The notes: generated by a model not told the origin, from the sequence alone. 7,435 bases of DNA from an uncultured Oribacterium sp. (GCA_902485915.1 CABTMH010000148.1:1-7435), one strand, 5' to 3'; counted from the stretch's first letter, positions 1-5,964 are shown. Numbers and translations are program-made.

Positions 1-26
1 CTTCCTGATCAGTACACGTGTGAACA
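1..26 (+). repeat. Left copy of inverted repeat bracketing the biotin operon
   Basis: Bases 4-26 are the reverse complement of 3834-3856 with one mismatch (22 of 23). Including bases 1-3, the match is 24 of 26. The element contains the palindromes CTGATCAG and ACACGTGT. It begins at the very edge of the window, so it may continue to the left. On the plus strand bases 1-60 are also open and end in a TGA, reading LPDQYTCEQ before the stop; the partner copy reads LPDQYSCEQ. The repeat could therefore be the duplicated 3' end of a gene rather than a mobile-element end. It lies 9 bp beyond the bioA stop codon. Confidence 0.7.
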
Positions 27-34
27 GTCACAGC

Positions 35-1222
35 TTATCTCCGAAACCATGCTTTCATGACGTCGAAAATCTTCACGAGCTCCTCTTCTTCGATAACATA
101 CGGAACCATCGAGTACATATACTTGAGGAACGGTCGGCTGAAGACCCCGCGCTCATAGGCGAACTGCTGGAAGCCTTCGAGATCCTTCGCGTCATAAACC
201 TCGACACAGGTGCAGCCACCCATGATGCGGATCTCGCGGATACGTGGATCCGTGAAGTCCGCCATCTCACGAAGGGAAATCTCCTCGATGCGCTGGATCT
301 TCGCCATGTAGTTCTCCCGTTCGAAGATCTCGATTCCCTTCAGTGCGACCGCACAGGCGAGTGCATTGCCCATAAAGGTCGGACCGTGCATCAGTGCCTT
401 TCGATCATCGTCACTGTAAAACGCCTGATATACCTTGTGATTCGCGACCGTGACGGCATGACCGATGTAGCCACCGGTGAGCGCCTTGCCCAGCACGAGG
501 ATGTCCGGAAGTACGAGATCTGCGACGAAACGATGGCCCGTCCGTCCGAAGCCGGTCGCCACCTCATCGAAGATCAACAGCACATCGTACTGATCACAGA
601 GCGCTCGTGCACGCTGCAGGAAAGAAATGTCATACATGCGCATGCCACCCGCGCCCTGCAGCAGCGGCTCCACGATGAAGCAGTTCAGGCGATCATGGTA
701 CTTCGCAAACGCTTCCTCGAGCGCCGGAATCTCTGTCGGTATATGCACGACCCCTTCCTTCTGATCGAAGGCGAAGTGATAGTCCTCGTCATCGCCGACC
801 TCCATCGCCTTGAAGGTATCGCCATGGTAGGCATGCTCGAGCGCCAGCACCAGCGGACGCTTCCGGCCCTGGTTTGTGTTGTACTGGAGCGCCATCTTGA
901 GGGACACCTCGACGGCGACACTGCCGGAATCGGAGAAAAAGCAGTAGTCGAGGTCGCCCGGCAGAAACTCCTGCAGCTTTGCAGACAGCTTCTCGACAGG
1001 ATCGTGCGTGAGTCCACCGAGCATCACATGACAGAAGTGATCCGCCTGCGTCTTGATCGCTGCGGTCAGCTCTGGATGCTTATAGCCATGGATCATGCAC
1101 CACCAGGAGGAGACCGAATCGATCAGCTTCTGATCCTTCGTATAGAGGTAGACGCCCTCCGCGTCCAGAATCTTATACGGTGCCTTCATCGTTTTCATTT
1201 GTTCATATGGATACCAGATCAT
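35..1222 (-). CDS. bioA: Adenosylmethionine-8-amino-7-oxononanoate aminotransferase (DAPA synthase)
   Basis: BioA is a cytoplasmic PLP-dependent class III aminotransferase. It transfers the amino group of S-adenosylmethionine to KAPA, giving 7,8-diaminopelargonate, the substrate of BioD. The 395-residue product shows the family landmarks in order: SSWW at 38-41 (substrate pocket), SDSG at 97-100, the YHGD motif at 132-135, the PLP-binding aspartate in FDE at 219, the Schiff-base lysine K246 in LGKALTGGY, HGPTFMGN at 279-286, and an RP pair at 363-364 matching the conserved C-terminal arginine region. It is somewhat shorter than the usual 420-450 residues but complete at both ends. The ATG is preceded by an AGGAGGA Shine-Dalgarno at 1228-1234, spaced 5 nt. 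It is the last gene of bioYBDA and lies 96 bp below bioD, the only wide gap inside the operon. Assignment is firm; other class III aminotransferases lack the SSWW/YHGD combination. Confidence 0.96.
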   Translation of the reverse strand: MIWYPYEQMKTMKAPYKILDAEGVYLYTKDQKLIDSVSSWWCMIHGYKHPELTAAIKTQADHFCHVMLGGLTHDPVEKLSAKLQEFLPGDLDYCFFSDSGSVAVEVSLKMALQYNTNQGRKRPLVLALEHAYHGDTFKAMEVGDDEDYHFAFDQKEGVVHIPTEIPALEEAFAKYHDRLNCFIVEPLLQGAGGMRMYDISFLQRARALCDQYDVLLIFDEVATGFGRTGHRFVADLVLPDILVLGKALTGGYIGHAVTVANHKVYQAFYSDDDRKALMHGPTFMGNALACAVALKGIEIFERENYMAKIQRIEEISLREMADFTDPRIREIRIMGGCTCVEVYDAKDLEGFQQFAYERGVFSRPFLKYMYSMVPYVIEEEELVKIFDVMKAWFRR

Positions 1223-1242
1223 GTAAGTCCTCCTGAATACAC

Positions 1243-1289
1243 GGGCCGTCCTGCCCCACCGTTTTCAGGTGATGACGAGCGGACGGCCC
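1243..1289 (-). promoter_or_regulatory. Intercistronic stem between bioD and bioA
   Basis: A perfect 9-bp inverted repeat (GGGCCGTCC at 1243-1251, GGACGGCCC at 1281-1289) encloses 29 nt. That interior can itself form a short CACC/GGTG hairpin. No U-run follows on the minus strand, so it is not an intrinsic terminator. In the mRNA the stem ends about 8 nt before the bioA Shine-Dalgarno, a position where it could shield the site from ribosomes or nucleases, or stabilise the distal message. Its function is inferred only from position. Confidence 0.5.
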
Positions 1290-1318
1290 TATCGATCATA
1301 TATGTCGAATCATCGTCC

Positions 1319-2017
1319 TCAACTGAGACGGATGTCTTCATAAAGCTCTGCCAGCAGCTCCGGGTCAATGTCTATGTCCTCTGCATCGTCACGGACCGTC
1401 GCCAGTACCGGCAGGCCGGTCATTTGTTTGCACATCGCGATATTGTCCTCTTCCATCGTGTCGCCCGCATGGTAATGGTTGAAGATGATGCCCTTCACCG
1501 GAAGCGCATGCGCCTTCATGTACTCGACCGTGAGGACGACGCTGTTGATCGTGCCGAGGCCGGCATCGGCGACGAGGATACTGGCGAGCTGGAGCTCCCG
1601 AAGGACGTCCTCGAGCTGGATGCGACGCTCATCGACACAGAGCGGGCAGAGGATACCGCCACTGCCCTCCATCGTGATGTAGTCATACTTCGCGGCGACC
1701 TCCAGGTAGCCCTGACGGACCACCGCCATATCGACCGGATGCCCCTCCACGCGGGACGCGAGATGCGGGGACCATGCGTGCTCGTAGACGTATGGACACA
1801 TCTCCTCGAGCGGCTGCGGGATGCCGGAGAGCTGCTGCACGAACAGAGCATCCCCCGGGATGAGGGATCCGTCCGCGCGGCGAGCATTGCCGCTCATCGC
1901 CGCCTTATAATAGGCCGGATGCTTCCCGGCCGCTGCAAGCTTCTTCACGATCAACCCTGTAATATAGGTTTTTCCGACATCTGTGCCGGTGCCGGTGATA
2001 AATACTGCTTTACTCAT
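1319..2017 (-). CDS. bioD: ATP-dependent dethiobiotin synthetase
   Basis: BioD closes the ureido ring of dethiobiotin from 7,8-diaminopelargonate, CO2 and ATP in the cytoplasm, the penultimate step of biotin synthesis. The 232-residue protein has the normal length. It opens with the variant P-loop GTGTDVGKT at residues 9-17 (lysine K16). It carries the substrate-binding lysine K38 with S42 in YYKAAMSG, the metal-site aspartate D56 in PGDA, SPHLAS at 83-88, and MEGSGG at 116-121, the conserved Mg/ATP-site glutamate motif. The ATG overlaps the end of bioB by 8 nt and is served by GGAGG at 2024-2028 inside bioB, spaced 6 nt. That arrangement indicates translational coupling within the bioYBDA operon. 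Confidence 0.96.
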   Translation of the reverse strand: MSKAVFITGTGTDVGKTYITGLIVKKLAAAGKHPAYYKAAMSGNARRADGSLIPGDALFVQQLSGIPQPLEEMCPYVYEHAWSPHLASRVEGHPVDMAVVRQGYLEVAAKYDYITMEGSGGILCPLCVDERRIQLEDVLRELQLASILVADAGLGTINSVVLTVEYMKAHALPVKGIIFNHYHAGDTMEEDNIAMCKQMTGLPVLATVRDDAEDIDIDPELLAELYEDIRLS

Positions 2018-3134
2018 GGCAATCCTCCCACGGCGGCGTCACATCGCGCCCCATATCCTCCAGCATCCTCCGGTCACTTCGGATCGTCGCGCAGGCGACG
2101 GTCGTCAGCATGTTGCCGGTGATGGTCGCCGAGGCACCGGCGCGGAAGGCGATCTCGCCATCATGCGTCAGCAGCGCGCGGCCGGCGGCGAGTCGGATGT
2201 TCGCCTCCGGATTGATGTAACGGAAGAACGCGATCGTCCGGAGGATCTCCGGCTCCGTGAGGCGCGGCAGATGCTCGAGCGGCGTGCCCGGAATCGGCAT
2301 CAGGGCGTTCAGCGGGATCGAGTCGATCCCGAGCTCCGCGAGGCTGATGGCCATGTCGAGACGGTCTTCCCAGGTCTCCCCCATGCCGATGATGCCGCCG
2401 GAGCAGGCACACATCCCCTCCGCCTTCACCTTCTTCAGGGTCTCGATCTTCATCTCGTAGGTATGGGTCGTACAGATATTCGGGAAATTCCGGCGGGAGG
2501 TCTCGATATTATGGTGATAGGACGTCACACCGGCCTCATGGAGGCGGTGGAGCTGCTCCGCCGTAAGAAAGCCCATCGACGCACAAAGCTCGATGTTTGT
2601 CTCCCTGTGCATCGTTTCATAAGCATGGATCGCCTGCTCGAACTCTTCACCTGTAAGCGCCTTTCCCGCCGTCACGATGGAGAAGCGGTGAACGCCCTCC
2701 CGCTCGTTCATGCGGCAGGCCTCGAGAATCTTCTCCTCCGGCAGGAAATCGTAGACCTCACAGTTCGTGTGATGATGCGCCGACTGAGCACAGTACTTGC
2801 AGTCCTCCGGGCAGTGGCCGCTGCGCGCGTTGATGATCGAGCAGAGATCGACGTGATCGCCGACACAGGCCGCACGGATACGGTCCGCACCCGCGCAGAG
2901 CGCATCGAGATCACAGTCGAGAAACCAGCGGAGATCGTCCGCGCGGGTGATCCGCCGGCCGGCGATGATCTCGTCCGCGAGCGTACCCGGGTCCAATGTC
3001 TCGAGCGCTGCGCCAGATGGCTGCCCACCTGCGACTGCTGCTGCATCTGAAAAACCAGTCGTAGCCGCTGCGGATATGGATTTTCTGTTCATCTCTTCTG
3101 CTGCCTGTGCTGTGGTAGTATGCTGTCTTTCCAT
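2010..3134 (-). CDS. bioB: Biotin synthase (radical SAM), likely the anaerobe-type variant
   Basis: BioB inserts sulfur into dethiobiotin to form biotin, using S-adenosylmethionine and two iron-sulfur clusters. The radical-SAM motif CPEDCKYC gives cluster ligands C108, C112 and C115. Further conserved blocks are GIIGMGET (248-255), PLNALMPIPGTPL and the IRLAAGR strand (313-319). At the position of E. coli Cys97 the protein has serine (S152 in RFSIVTAG). C184 and C244 match E. coli Cys128 and Cys188, and extra cysteines stand at C221 (NICTTHT) and C242. This cysteine pattern fits the type II BioBs of obligate anaerobes, reported to carry an auxiliary [4Fe-4S] instead of a [2Fe-2S] cluster. The protein is 374 residues because of an Ala-rich N-terminal extension of about 46 residues. 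The start is supported by GGGAGGG at 3143-3149, spaced 8 nt, and lies 3 nt after the bioY stop. Confidence 0.96.
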   Translation of the reverse strand: MERQHTTTAQAAEEMNRKSISAAATTGFSDAAAVAGGQPSGAALETLDPGTLADEIIAGRRITRADDLRWFLDCDLDALCAGADRIRAACVGDHVDLCSIINARSGHCPEDCKYCAQSAHHHTNCEVYDFLPEEKILEACRMNEREGVHRFSIVTAGKALTGEEFEQAIHAYETMHRETNIELCASMGFLTAEQLHRLHEAGVTSYHHNIETSRRNFPNICTTHTYEMKIETLKKVKAEGMCACSGGIIGMGETWEDRLDMAISLAELGIDSIPLNALMPIPGTPLEHLPRLTEPEILRTIAFFRYINPEANIRLAAGRALLTHDGEIAFRAGASATITGNMLTTVACATIRSDRRMLEDMGRDVTPPWEDCHE

Positions 3135-3137
3135 CTC

Positions 3138-3728
3138 TTACGCCCTCCCTGTCACTGTGGCTTCCGTGACTGCGTCCTGTCTGAACGCATTGAACACGAG
3201 CGGACGCACGCGCTTCGCGATCACTGCGCCCACAACACTCAGTGCGATGTCGCCCGGGACCGCGAGGAGGAAGCAGTACAGGAACAGCGGCCACAGCGCG
3301 ATCGGCGTGTTGATCACGTAATTACAGATCACATAGTAGTAGCTCATACCACAGGCATAGACGATTGCGAGCCCCGCAAGGTTCGCGAGCAGGTAGTGAG
3401 GGATCGTCTTCTTCGGCATCTTCTCCGCGATGTGCCCGGTGACATAGGTACCGATCACGAAGCCGATGATGTAGCCGAAGCTCGGCTTCAGGATATACCA
3501 GAGTCCGCCGCCTTCTGTGAAGATCGGAAGACCTGCAAGTCCCAGCAGCATGTACGCCAGCACGGCGATCGCCCCACGCTTCGCACCGAGCAGCAGCCCC
3601 GCCAGCATCGTAAACAGATACTGAAGCGTGAACGGCACCACCGGAACCGGCACCTTGATAAACGCCCCCACAGCAATCAGTGCCGTGAAAAGCCCACAGT
3701 AAACCATCGTCTTCGTTTTTGTATTCAT
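3138..3728 (-). CDS. bioY: Biotin transporter substrate-binding subunit BioY (ECF S-component)
   Basis: BioY is the membrane S-component that captures biotin. It works alone or with the shared energy-coupling module EcfA/A'/T, which is not encoded in this window. The 196-residue product is hydrophobic with about six membrane segments. It shows the family signatures VPVPVVPFTLQYLF near residues 26-39, GLLLGAKRGAIAVLAYMLLGLAG, and GLPIFTEGG followed by KPSFGYIIGF. The frame stays open to an ATG at 3773, but that codon lies upstream of the -10 box. The ATG at 3728 is therefore chosen; it starts MNTKTKT and has a GGGGG ribosome-binding stretch at 3736-3740. It is the first gene of the biotin operon, 3 nt before bioB, and directly under BirA-type operators. 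Confidence 0.94.
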   Translation of the reverse strand: MNTKTKTMVYCGLFTALIAVGAFIKVPVPVVPFTLQYLFTMLAGLLLGAKRGAIAVLAYMLLGLAGLPIFTEGGGLWYILKPSFGYIIGFVIGTYVTGHIAEKMPKKTIPHYLLANLAGLAIVYACGMSYYYVICNYVINTPIALWPLFLYCFLLAVPGDIALSVVGAVIAKRVRPLVFNAFRQDAVTEATVTGRA

Positions 3729-3760
3729 TTGTAAACCCCCATTTTTCAGATGGTTTACAA
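3729..3760 (-). promoter_or_regulatory. BirA operator 1 (promoter/start proximal)
   Basis: The sequence is TTGTAAACC (3729-3737), 14 nt, then GGTTTACAA (3752-3760). Both half-sites match the bacterial BirA consensus TTGTAAACC-N-GGTTTACAA perfectly. BirA with biotinyl-5'-AMP bound dimerises on such sites and represses biotin genes when biotin is plentiful. The operator overlaps the -10 box and the predicted transcription start, and it directly abuts the bioY start codon. Occupancy should therefore block RNA polymerase. Confidence 0.93.
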
Positions 3761-3788
3761 TATACGGCATCATCGTCCACTATGTCAA
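3759..3788 (-). promoter_or_regulatory. Sigma-A promoter of the bioYBDA operon
   Basis: On the minus strand a perfect -35 TTGACA (3783-3788) is followed by 18 nt and the -10 TATATT (3759-3764, five of six to consensus). Transcription should start near 3752, leaving a leader of about 25 nt before the bioY ATG. The -35 lies inside a half-site of operator 2 and the -10 overlaps a half-site of operator 1, so BirA binding and polymerase binding should exclude each other. Confidence 0.85.
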
Positions 3789-3813
3789 CCGCAAATTAAA
3801 TAGAGGTTTACAG
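3782..3813 (-). promoter_or_regulatory. BirA operator 2 (upstream, over the -35)
   Basis: ATGTCAACC (3782-3790), 14 nt, then GGTTTACAG (3805-3813). The spacing is identical to operator 1, and the site matches the BirA consensus at 15 of 18 half-site positions. Its centre is 53 bp from that of operator 1, close to five helical turns, so two BirA dimers would sit on the same face. The degenerate half-site contains the -35 TTGACA on the minus strand. Confidence 0.8.
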
Positions 3814-3829
3814 ATGAACCGAATCAAGA

Positions 3830-3967
3830 TTATTGTTCACACGAGTACTGATCAGGCAGGGGGAAGATGCAGATTTCCGAGCCGCTCGCGATGATCGTCT
3901 GAAAATCGAGCAGTATTCCTGCGCGGCAGCTTTGCCTTCGCCATAGACCGTCCTTTCGTGTCGGCCA
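3830..3967 (-). other. Intergenic stretch with coding-like fragment downstream of DUF554 gene
   Basis: This segment between the DUF554 gene and the biotin control region holds no gene I recognise. One minus-strand frame, directly in phase with the DUF554 stop TGA, is open for 45 codons to a TAA at 3830. Its last 25 or so codons (from LLDFQTIIASGSE to LPDQYSCEQ) have mostly G or C in third position, as in local genes. A second frame holds a 38-codon reading frame from an ATG at 3968, overlapping the DUF554 TGA by one base, to a TGA at 3852; its product is basic and begins MADTKGRS. Neither has homology I can name. The segment may be a decayed gene fragment or simple spacer. I see no convincing terminator for the DUF554 gene here. 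Confidence 0.3.
3834..3859 (-). repeat. Right copy of inverted repeat bracketing the biotin operon
   Basis: Bases 3834-3856 are the reverse complement of 4-26 with a single difference (A at 3844). They lie 21 bp upstream of BirA operator 2, so the two copies enclose bioYBDA together with its complete control region. Read on the minus strand the element encodes LPDQYSCEQ followed by a TAA at 3830-3832, matching LPDQYTCEQ of the left copy. No target-site duplication is visible in the three bases available outside the left copy. Confidence 0.7.
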
Positions 3968-4696
3968 TCAGAGCAGCGGCACGATGACATTGACCCAGAA
4001 CCAGCTGATCGGCATCACGAGGGCCATCGCCGGAATCATATCTGCGGTCGGGAACATCTTTACCTTGATCATGCGGAAGCCGGTCGCGAGAAGCAGGATG
4101 CCGCCGCAGGCCTTGAAGTCACCGATCATCGCCGGGGTCGTCAGCGGATAGATCACGCCTGCGAGTGCGTACAGCAGCATGAAAATCACGAACTGCGGCA
4201 GCGCGATGAAGGACACGACCGGACCGAGGAGACAGGCGAAAATGATCGCGGTGAAGATATCAAGGATGGACTTCGCGATGAGGATCGTCTGATCGCCGGT
4301 CATGCCGGCCACGATCGACCCATAGATGCCGGTGCCGCTCGCACAGAACAGCACGATGATCGTGATCAGCGTCGCACGGAACTCCGCCTCACTGATCGCG
4401 GACTCCTTTTTCGGCAGGACCTCCGAAACCACGCCCTCCATCACGGCGCATCCCTTCGAGATGAGCGCACCGAAATGAATCGCGAGACCGATGGCCGTGC
4501 CGACCACCACGGCGAAGATGACCGCCGGCATATTTTCCATGAGCACGATGCTGCTGATGCCCATCGCCATGGCACAGACACCGAAGATCATATTCAGATT
4601 TTCCTTGAAATCGAGGCTCAGCTTATGACCGGCCAGCGTGCCGATGAGTCCTCCGATCGCAACCGATAGTACGTTGATGATGATTCCTGTAGGCAT
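3968..4696 (-). CDS. DUF554 family integral membrane protein (YdfK/YqgA-like)
   Basis: This is a 242-residue, strongly hydrophobic protein with about seven membrane segments. It starts MPTGIIINVLSVAIGGLIGTLAG, the usual DUF554 opening, and has the glycine-rich AMGISSIVL, ASGTGIYGSIVAGMTGD and GGILLLATGFRMI segments typical of the family. E. coli YqgA and Bacillus YdfK belong here; the molecular function is not established. The reading frame extends upstream to 4783, but the ATG at 4696 is chosen. It has AGGAGGG at 4700-4706, matches the family N-terminus, and the upstream part would run through the rsfS terminator. The gene is flanked by the rsfS terminator upstream and the biotin control region downstream, so it is probably monocistronic. 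Nothing in the sequence ties it to biotin. Confidence 0.9.
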   Translation of the reverse strand: MPTGIIINVLSVAIGGLIGTLAGHKLSLDFKENLNMIFGVCAMAMGISSIVLMENMPAVIFAVVVGTAIGLAIHFGALISKGCAVMEGVVSEVLPKKESAISEAEFRATLITIIVLFCASGTGIYGSIVAGMTGDQTILIAKSILDIFTAIIFACLLGPVVSFIALPQFVIFMLLYALAGVIYPLTTPAMIGDFKACGGILLLATGFRMIKVKMFPTADMIPAMALVMPISWFWVNVIVPLL

Positions 4697-4712
4697 TGTC
4701 CCTCCTATGTGG

Positions 4713-4734
4713 TGCATGACCACACGGTCGTGCA
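4713..4734 (-). promoter_or_regulatory. Imperfect dyad in the leader of the DUF554 gene
   Basis: TGCATGACC (4713-4721) and GGTCGTGCA (4726-4734) form an inverted repeat with one internal mismatch and a 4-nt loop, 7 nt upstream of the Shine-Dalgarno. It could be an operator or a leader hairpin. An AT-rich stretch just upstream contains TAGAAT (4746-4751, minus strand), a possible -10 box, but no good -35 lies at the right distance. Confidence 0.35.
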
Positions 4735-4750
4735 TCTTTTGACATATTCT

Positions 4751-4788
4751 ATATAAAACAGATGGGTGGCACCGAAGTGACACCCATC
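4751..4788 (-). terminator. Rho-independent terminator of the yhbY-nadD-yqeK-rsfS operon
   Basis: On the minus strand GATGGGTG pairs with CACCCATC (8 bp). After one mismatch a CAC/GUG stem is closed by a stable UUCG tetraloop, and the hairpin is followed by TGTTTTATAT. It lies about 85 nt after the rsfS stop. The plus strand has no T-run after the hairpin, so it acts leftward only. Confidence 0.88.
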
Positions 4789-4873
4789 ATAGATACCTGT
4801 GATGTTTCTCTACACCCTTCTGTGCGCTGCTGTCCCTGACAGTAGCAGATGCATAACATCAGCTGTGAAATTT

Positions 4874-5227
4874 TTACAGCTCGTCGACCGATACGATCTT
4901 CTTTCCATCCGACCAGATACGCTCGAGGTCGTAGAAGAGGCGCTGCTCCTTATCGAAGATGTGCACGATGATATCGTTGTAGTCGAGGAGGATCCAGCCA
5001 CTGTTGGTCACACCCTCACGGCGGCGAAGCTCGTAGCCGTGCTGTGCCATCTTATCCTCGACCTCGTCGCAGAGTGCATCCACCTGACGGATGTTGTCCG
5101 CGGTCGCGATCACGAAATAATCCGCGATGACCGACACGCCGCCGATGTCCATGATGGAGATGTCCTTCCCCTGCTTCTCCTCGAGCGCAGCGTAGACTAC
5201 CTTTACCATATCCTTTGAATTACTCAT
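4874..5227 (-). CDS. rsfS: Ribosomal silencing factor RsfS (YbeB/Iojap family)
   Basis: RsfS binds ribosomal protein uL14 on the large subunit and prevents joining with the small subunit, lowering translation in starvation or stationary phase. The 117-residue protein has the normal family length. It shows the characteristic DISIMDIGGVSVIADYFVIATADN block (about 22-45), IRQVDALCDEVEDKM, and the GWILLDYNDIIVHIF strand near 77-91. The start is well supported: AAAAGGAG at 5234-5241 with a 6-nt spacer. It lies 101 bp below yqeK and is the last gene before a strong terminator. The yqeK-rsfS pairing is common in Firmicutes. Confidence 0.96.
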   Translation of the reverse strand: MSNSKDMVKVVYAALEEKQGKDISIMDIGGVSVIADYFVIATADNIRQVDALCDEVEDKMAQHGYELRRREGVTNSGWILLDYNDIIVHIFDKEQRLFYDLERIWSDGKKIVSVDEL

Positions 5228-5328
5228 TTCGTTCTCCTTTTCTAAGGTTTCCTGTGTCTTTGTGATGCCGGGTACCGCTCCAGCTTACGAAAACCCGCCA
5301 CTGTACGCAGCCTTCGGCTGTCCGCTTA

Positions 5329-5964
5329 TCAATCCGAAACAGCCATGCCTCTCTCCTGCATCCGTGTGCGGTAGTACTGATAAGTATCGTACGAATCCTT
5401 ACAGATGTAGCCGCCGGATGCCTCGAGATACTGAATCGTATCGTGATTGATCTCATACACCGCGCGCTCGAGGTCGGTAAATGCGAGCTGCCGAATCTCC
5501 GGGAGCCGAGCCGCCTTATCTCGTCGCGCCTCGATGTAGTCCGCTGTAAACACGATGGCCTCCAGAAGGCTCATATCCGGCTTTCCCAGCGTGTGAAAGT
5601 AAATAGCGGACAGAATCTCGGGGTCCTCGATTCCGAAGCATGTACGGGCGTACGTGGCGCCGTAGACGCTGTGAATCACCTGCGGTGCCCGCAGCATATC
5701 TTCCGTCAGCTCCACGCCGTCCTTCGCACACGCCTTCAGAAGCTCCTCGTTCGAAAACTGCTTCGCACAGTCATGCACGAGCCCCGCAAGCTCCGCCTGA
5801 TGGAGATCCACGCCATAACGCATCGCGAGGCAGATACAGGTGAAGCTCACACTCAGCGAATGCTCATAGCGCGACGGCTTCAGCATCTGCTGCAGCTTCG
5901 CACGGATCTCCATGATGTGCTCCATATCGGTCTTTCTGTTCTCCGTAGCTATATGATTTCCCAT
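5329..5964 (-). CDS. yqeK: YqeK family HD-domain phosphohydrolase (Ap4A hydrolase)
   Basis: YqeK proteins are metal-dependent HD-domain enzymes. Studied members hydrolyse diadenosine tetraphosphate symmetrically to two ADP, a role in stress-nucleotide control. In the 211-residue product the metal ligands fall in the expected order: H35 in YEHSLSV, H64-D65 in GLVHDCAK, H98 in VIHSVYG, H124 in IYFHTLG, and D142 in TADYIEARR. The frame is open to 6033, but the ATG at 5964 is chosen. It has AAAAGGAG at 5969-5976, although the 4-nt spacer is short, and the upstream part would consist of the palindromic intergenic sequence. A later ATG at 5925 lacks a ribosome-binding site. It lies 93 bp below nadD, in the conserved nadD-yqeK-rsfS order. 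Confidence 0.93.
   Translation of the reverse strand: MGNHIATENRKTDMEHIMEIRAKLQQMLKPSRYEHSLSVSFTCICLAMRYGVDLHQAELAGLVHDCAKQFSNEELLKACAKDGVELTEDMLRAPQVIHSVYGATYARTCFGIEDPEILSAIYFHTLGKPDMSLLEAIVFTADYIEARRDKAARLPEIRQLAFTDLERAVYEINHDTIQYLEASGGYICKDSYDTYQYYRTRMQERGMAVSD

Noticed and set aside
20..2122. Plus-strand open frame of 700 codons opposite bioA and bioD
   Set aside because: It is antisense to two firmly identified genes. Its composition (rich in R, H, L, D) is that of a mirrored high-GC coding frame, and it has no recognisable domain.
3808..3990. 60-codon minus-strand frame between DUF554 and bioY
   Set aside because: It has no ribosome-binding site, begins inside the DUF554 gene and runs through the repeat. 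The product (rich in S and R) looks non-coding.
4738..4756. Plus-strand TTGACA followed by TATATA as a rightward promoter
   Set aside because: The two boxes are too close together, and there is no plus-strand gene to serve.
4697..4783. Upstream extension of the DUF554 protein
   Set aside because: It would start within the rsfS terminator hairpin and cross a dyad and the Shine-Dalgarno site. The family N-terminus matches the start at 4696.
5308..5320. CAGCC-TTC-GGCTG hairpin just after the yqeK stop as a terminator
   Set aside because: The stem is only 5 bp and no U-run follows on the minus strand. rsfS downstream has a good ribosome-binding site and a terminator of its own, so read-through is expected.
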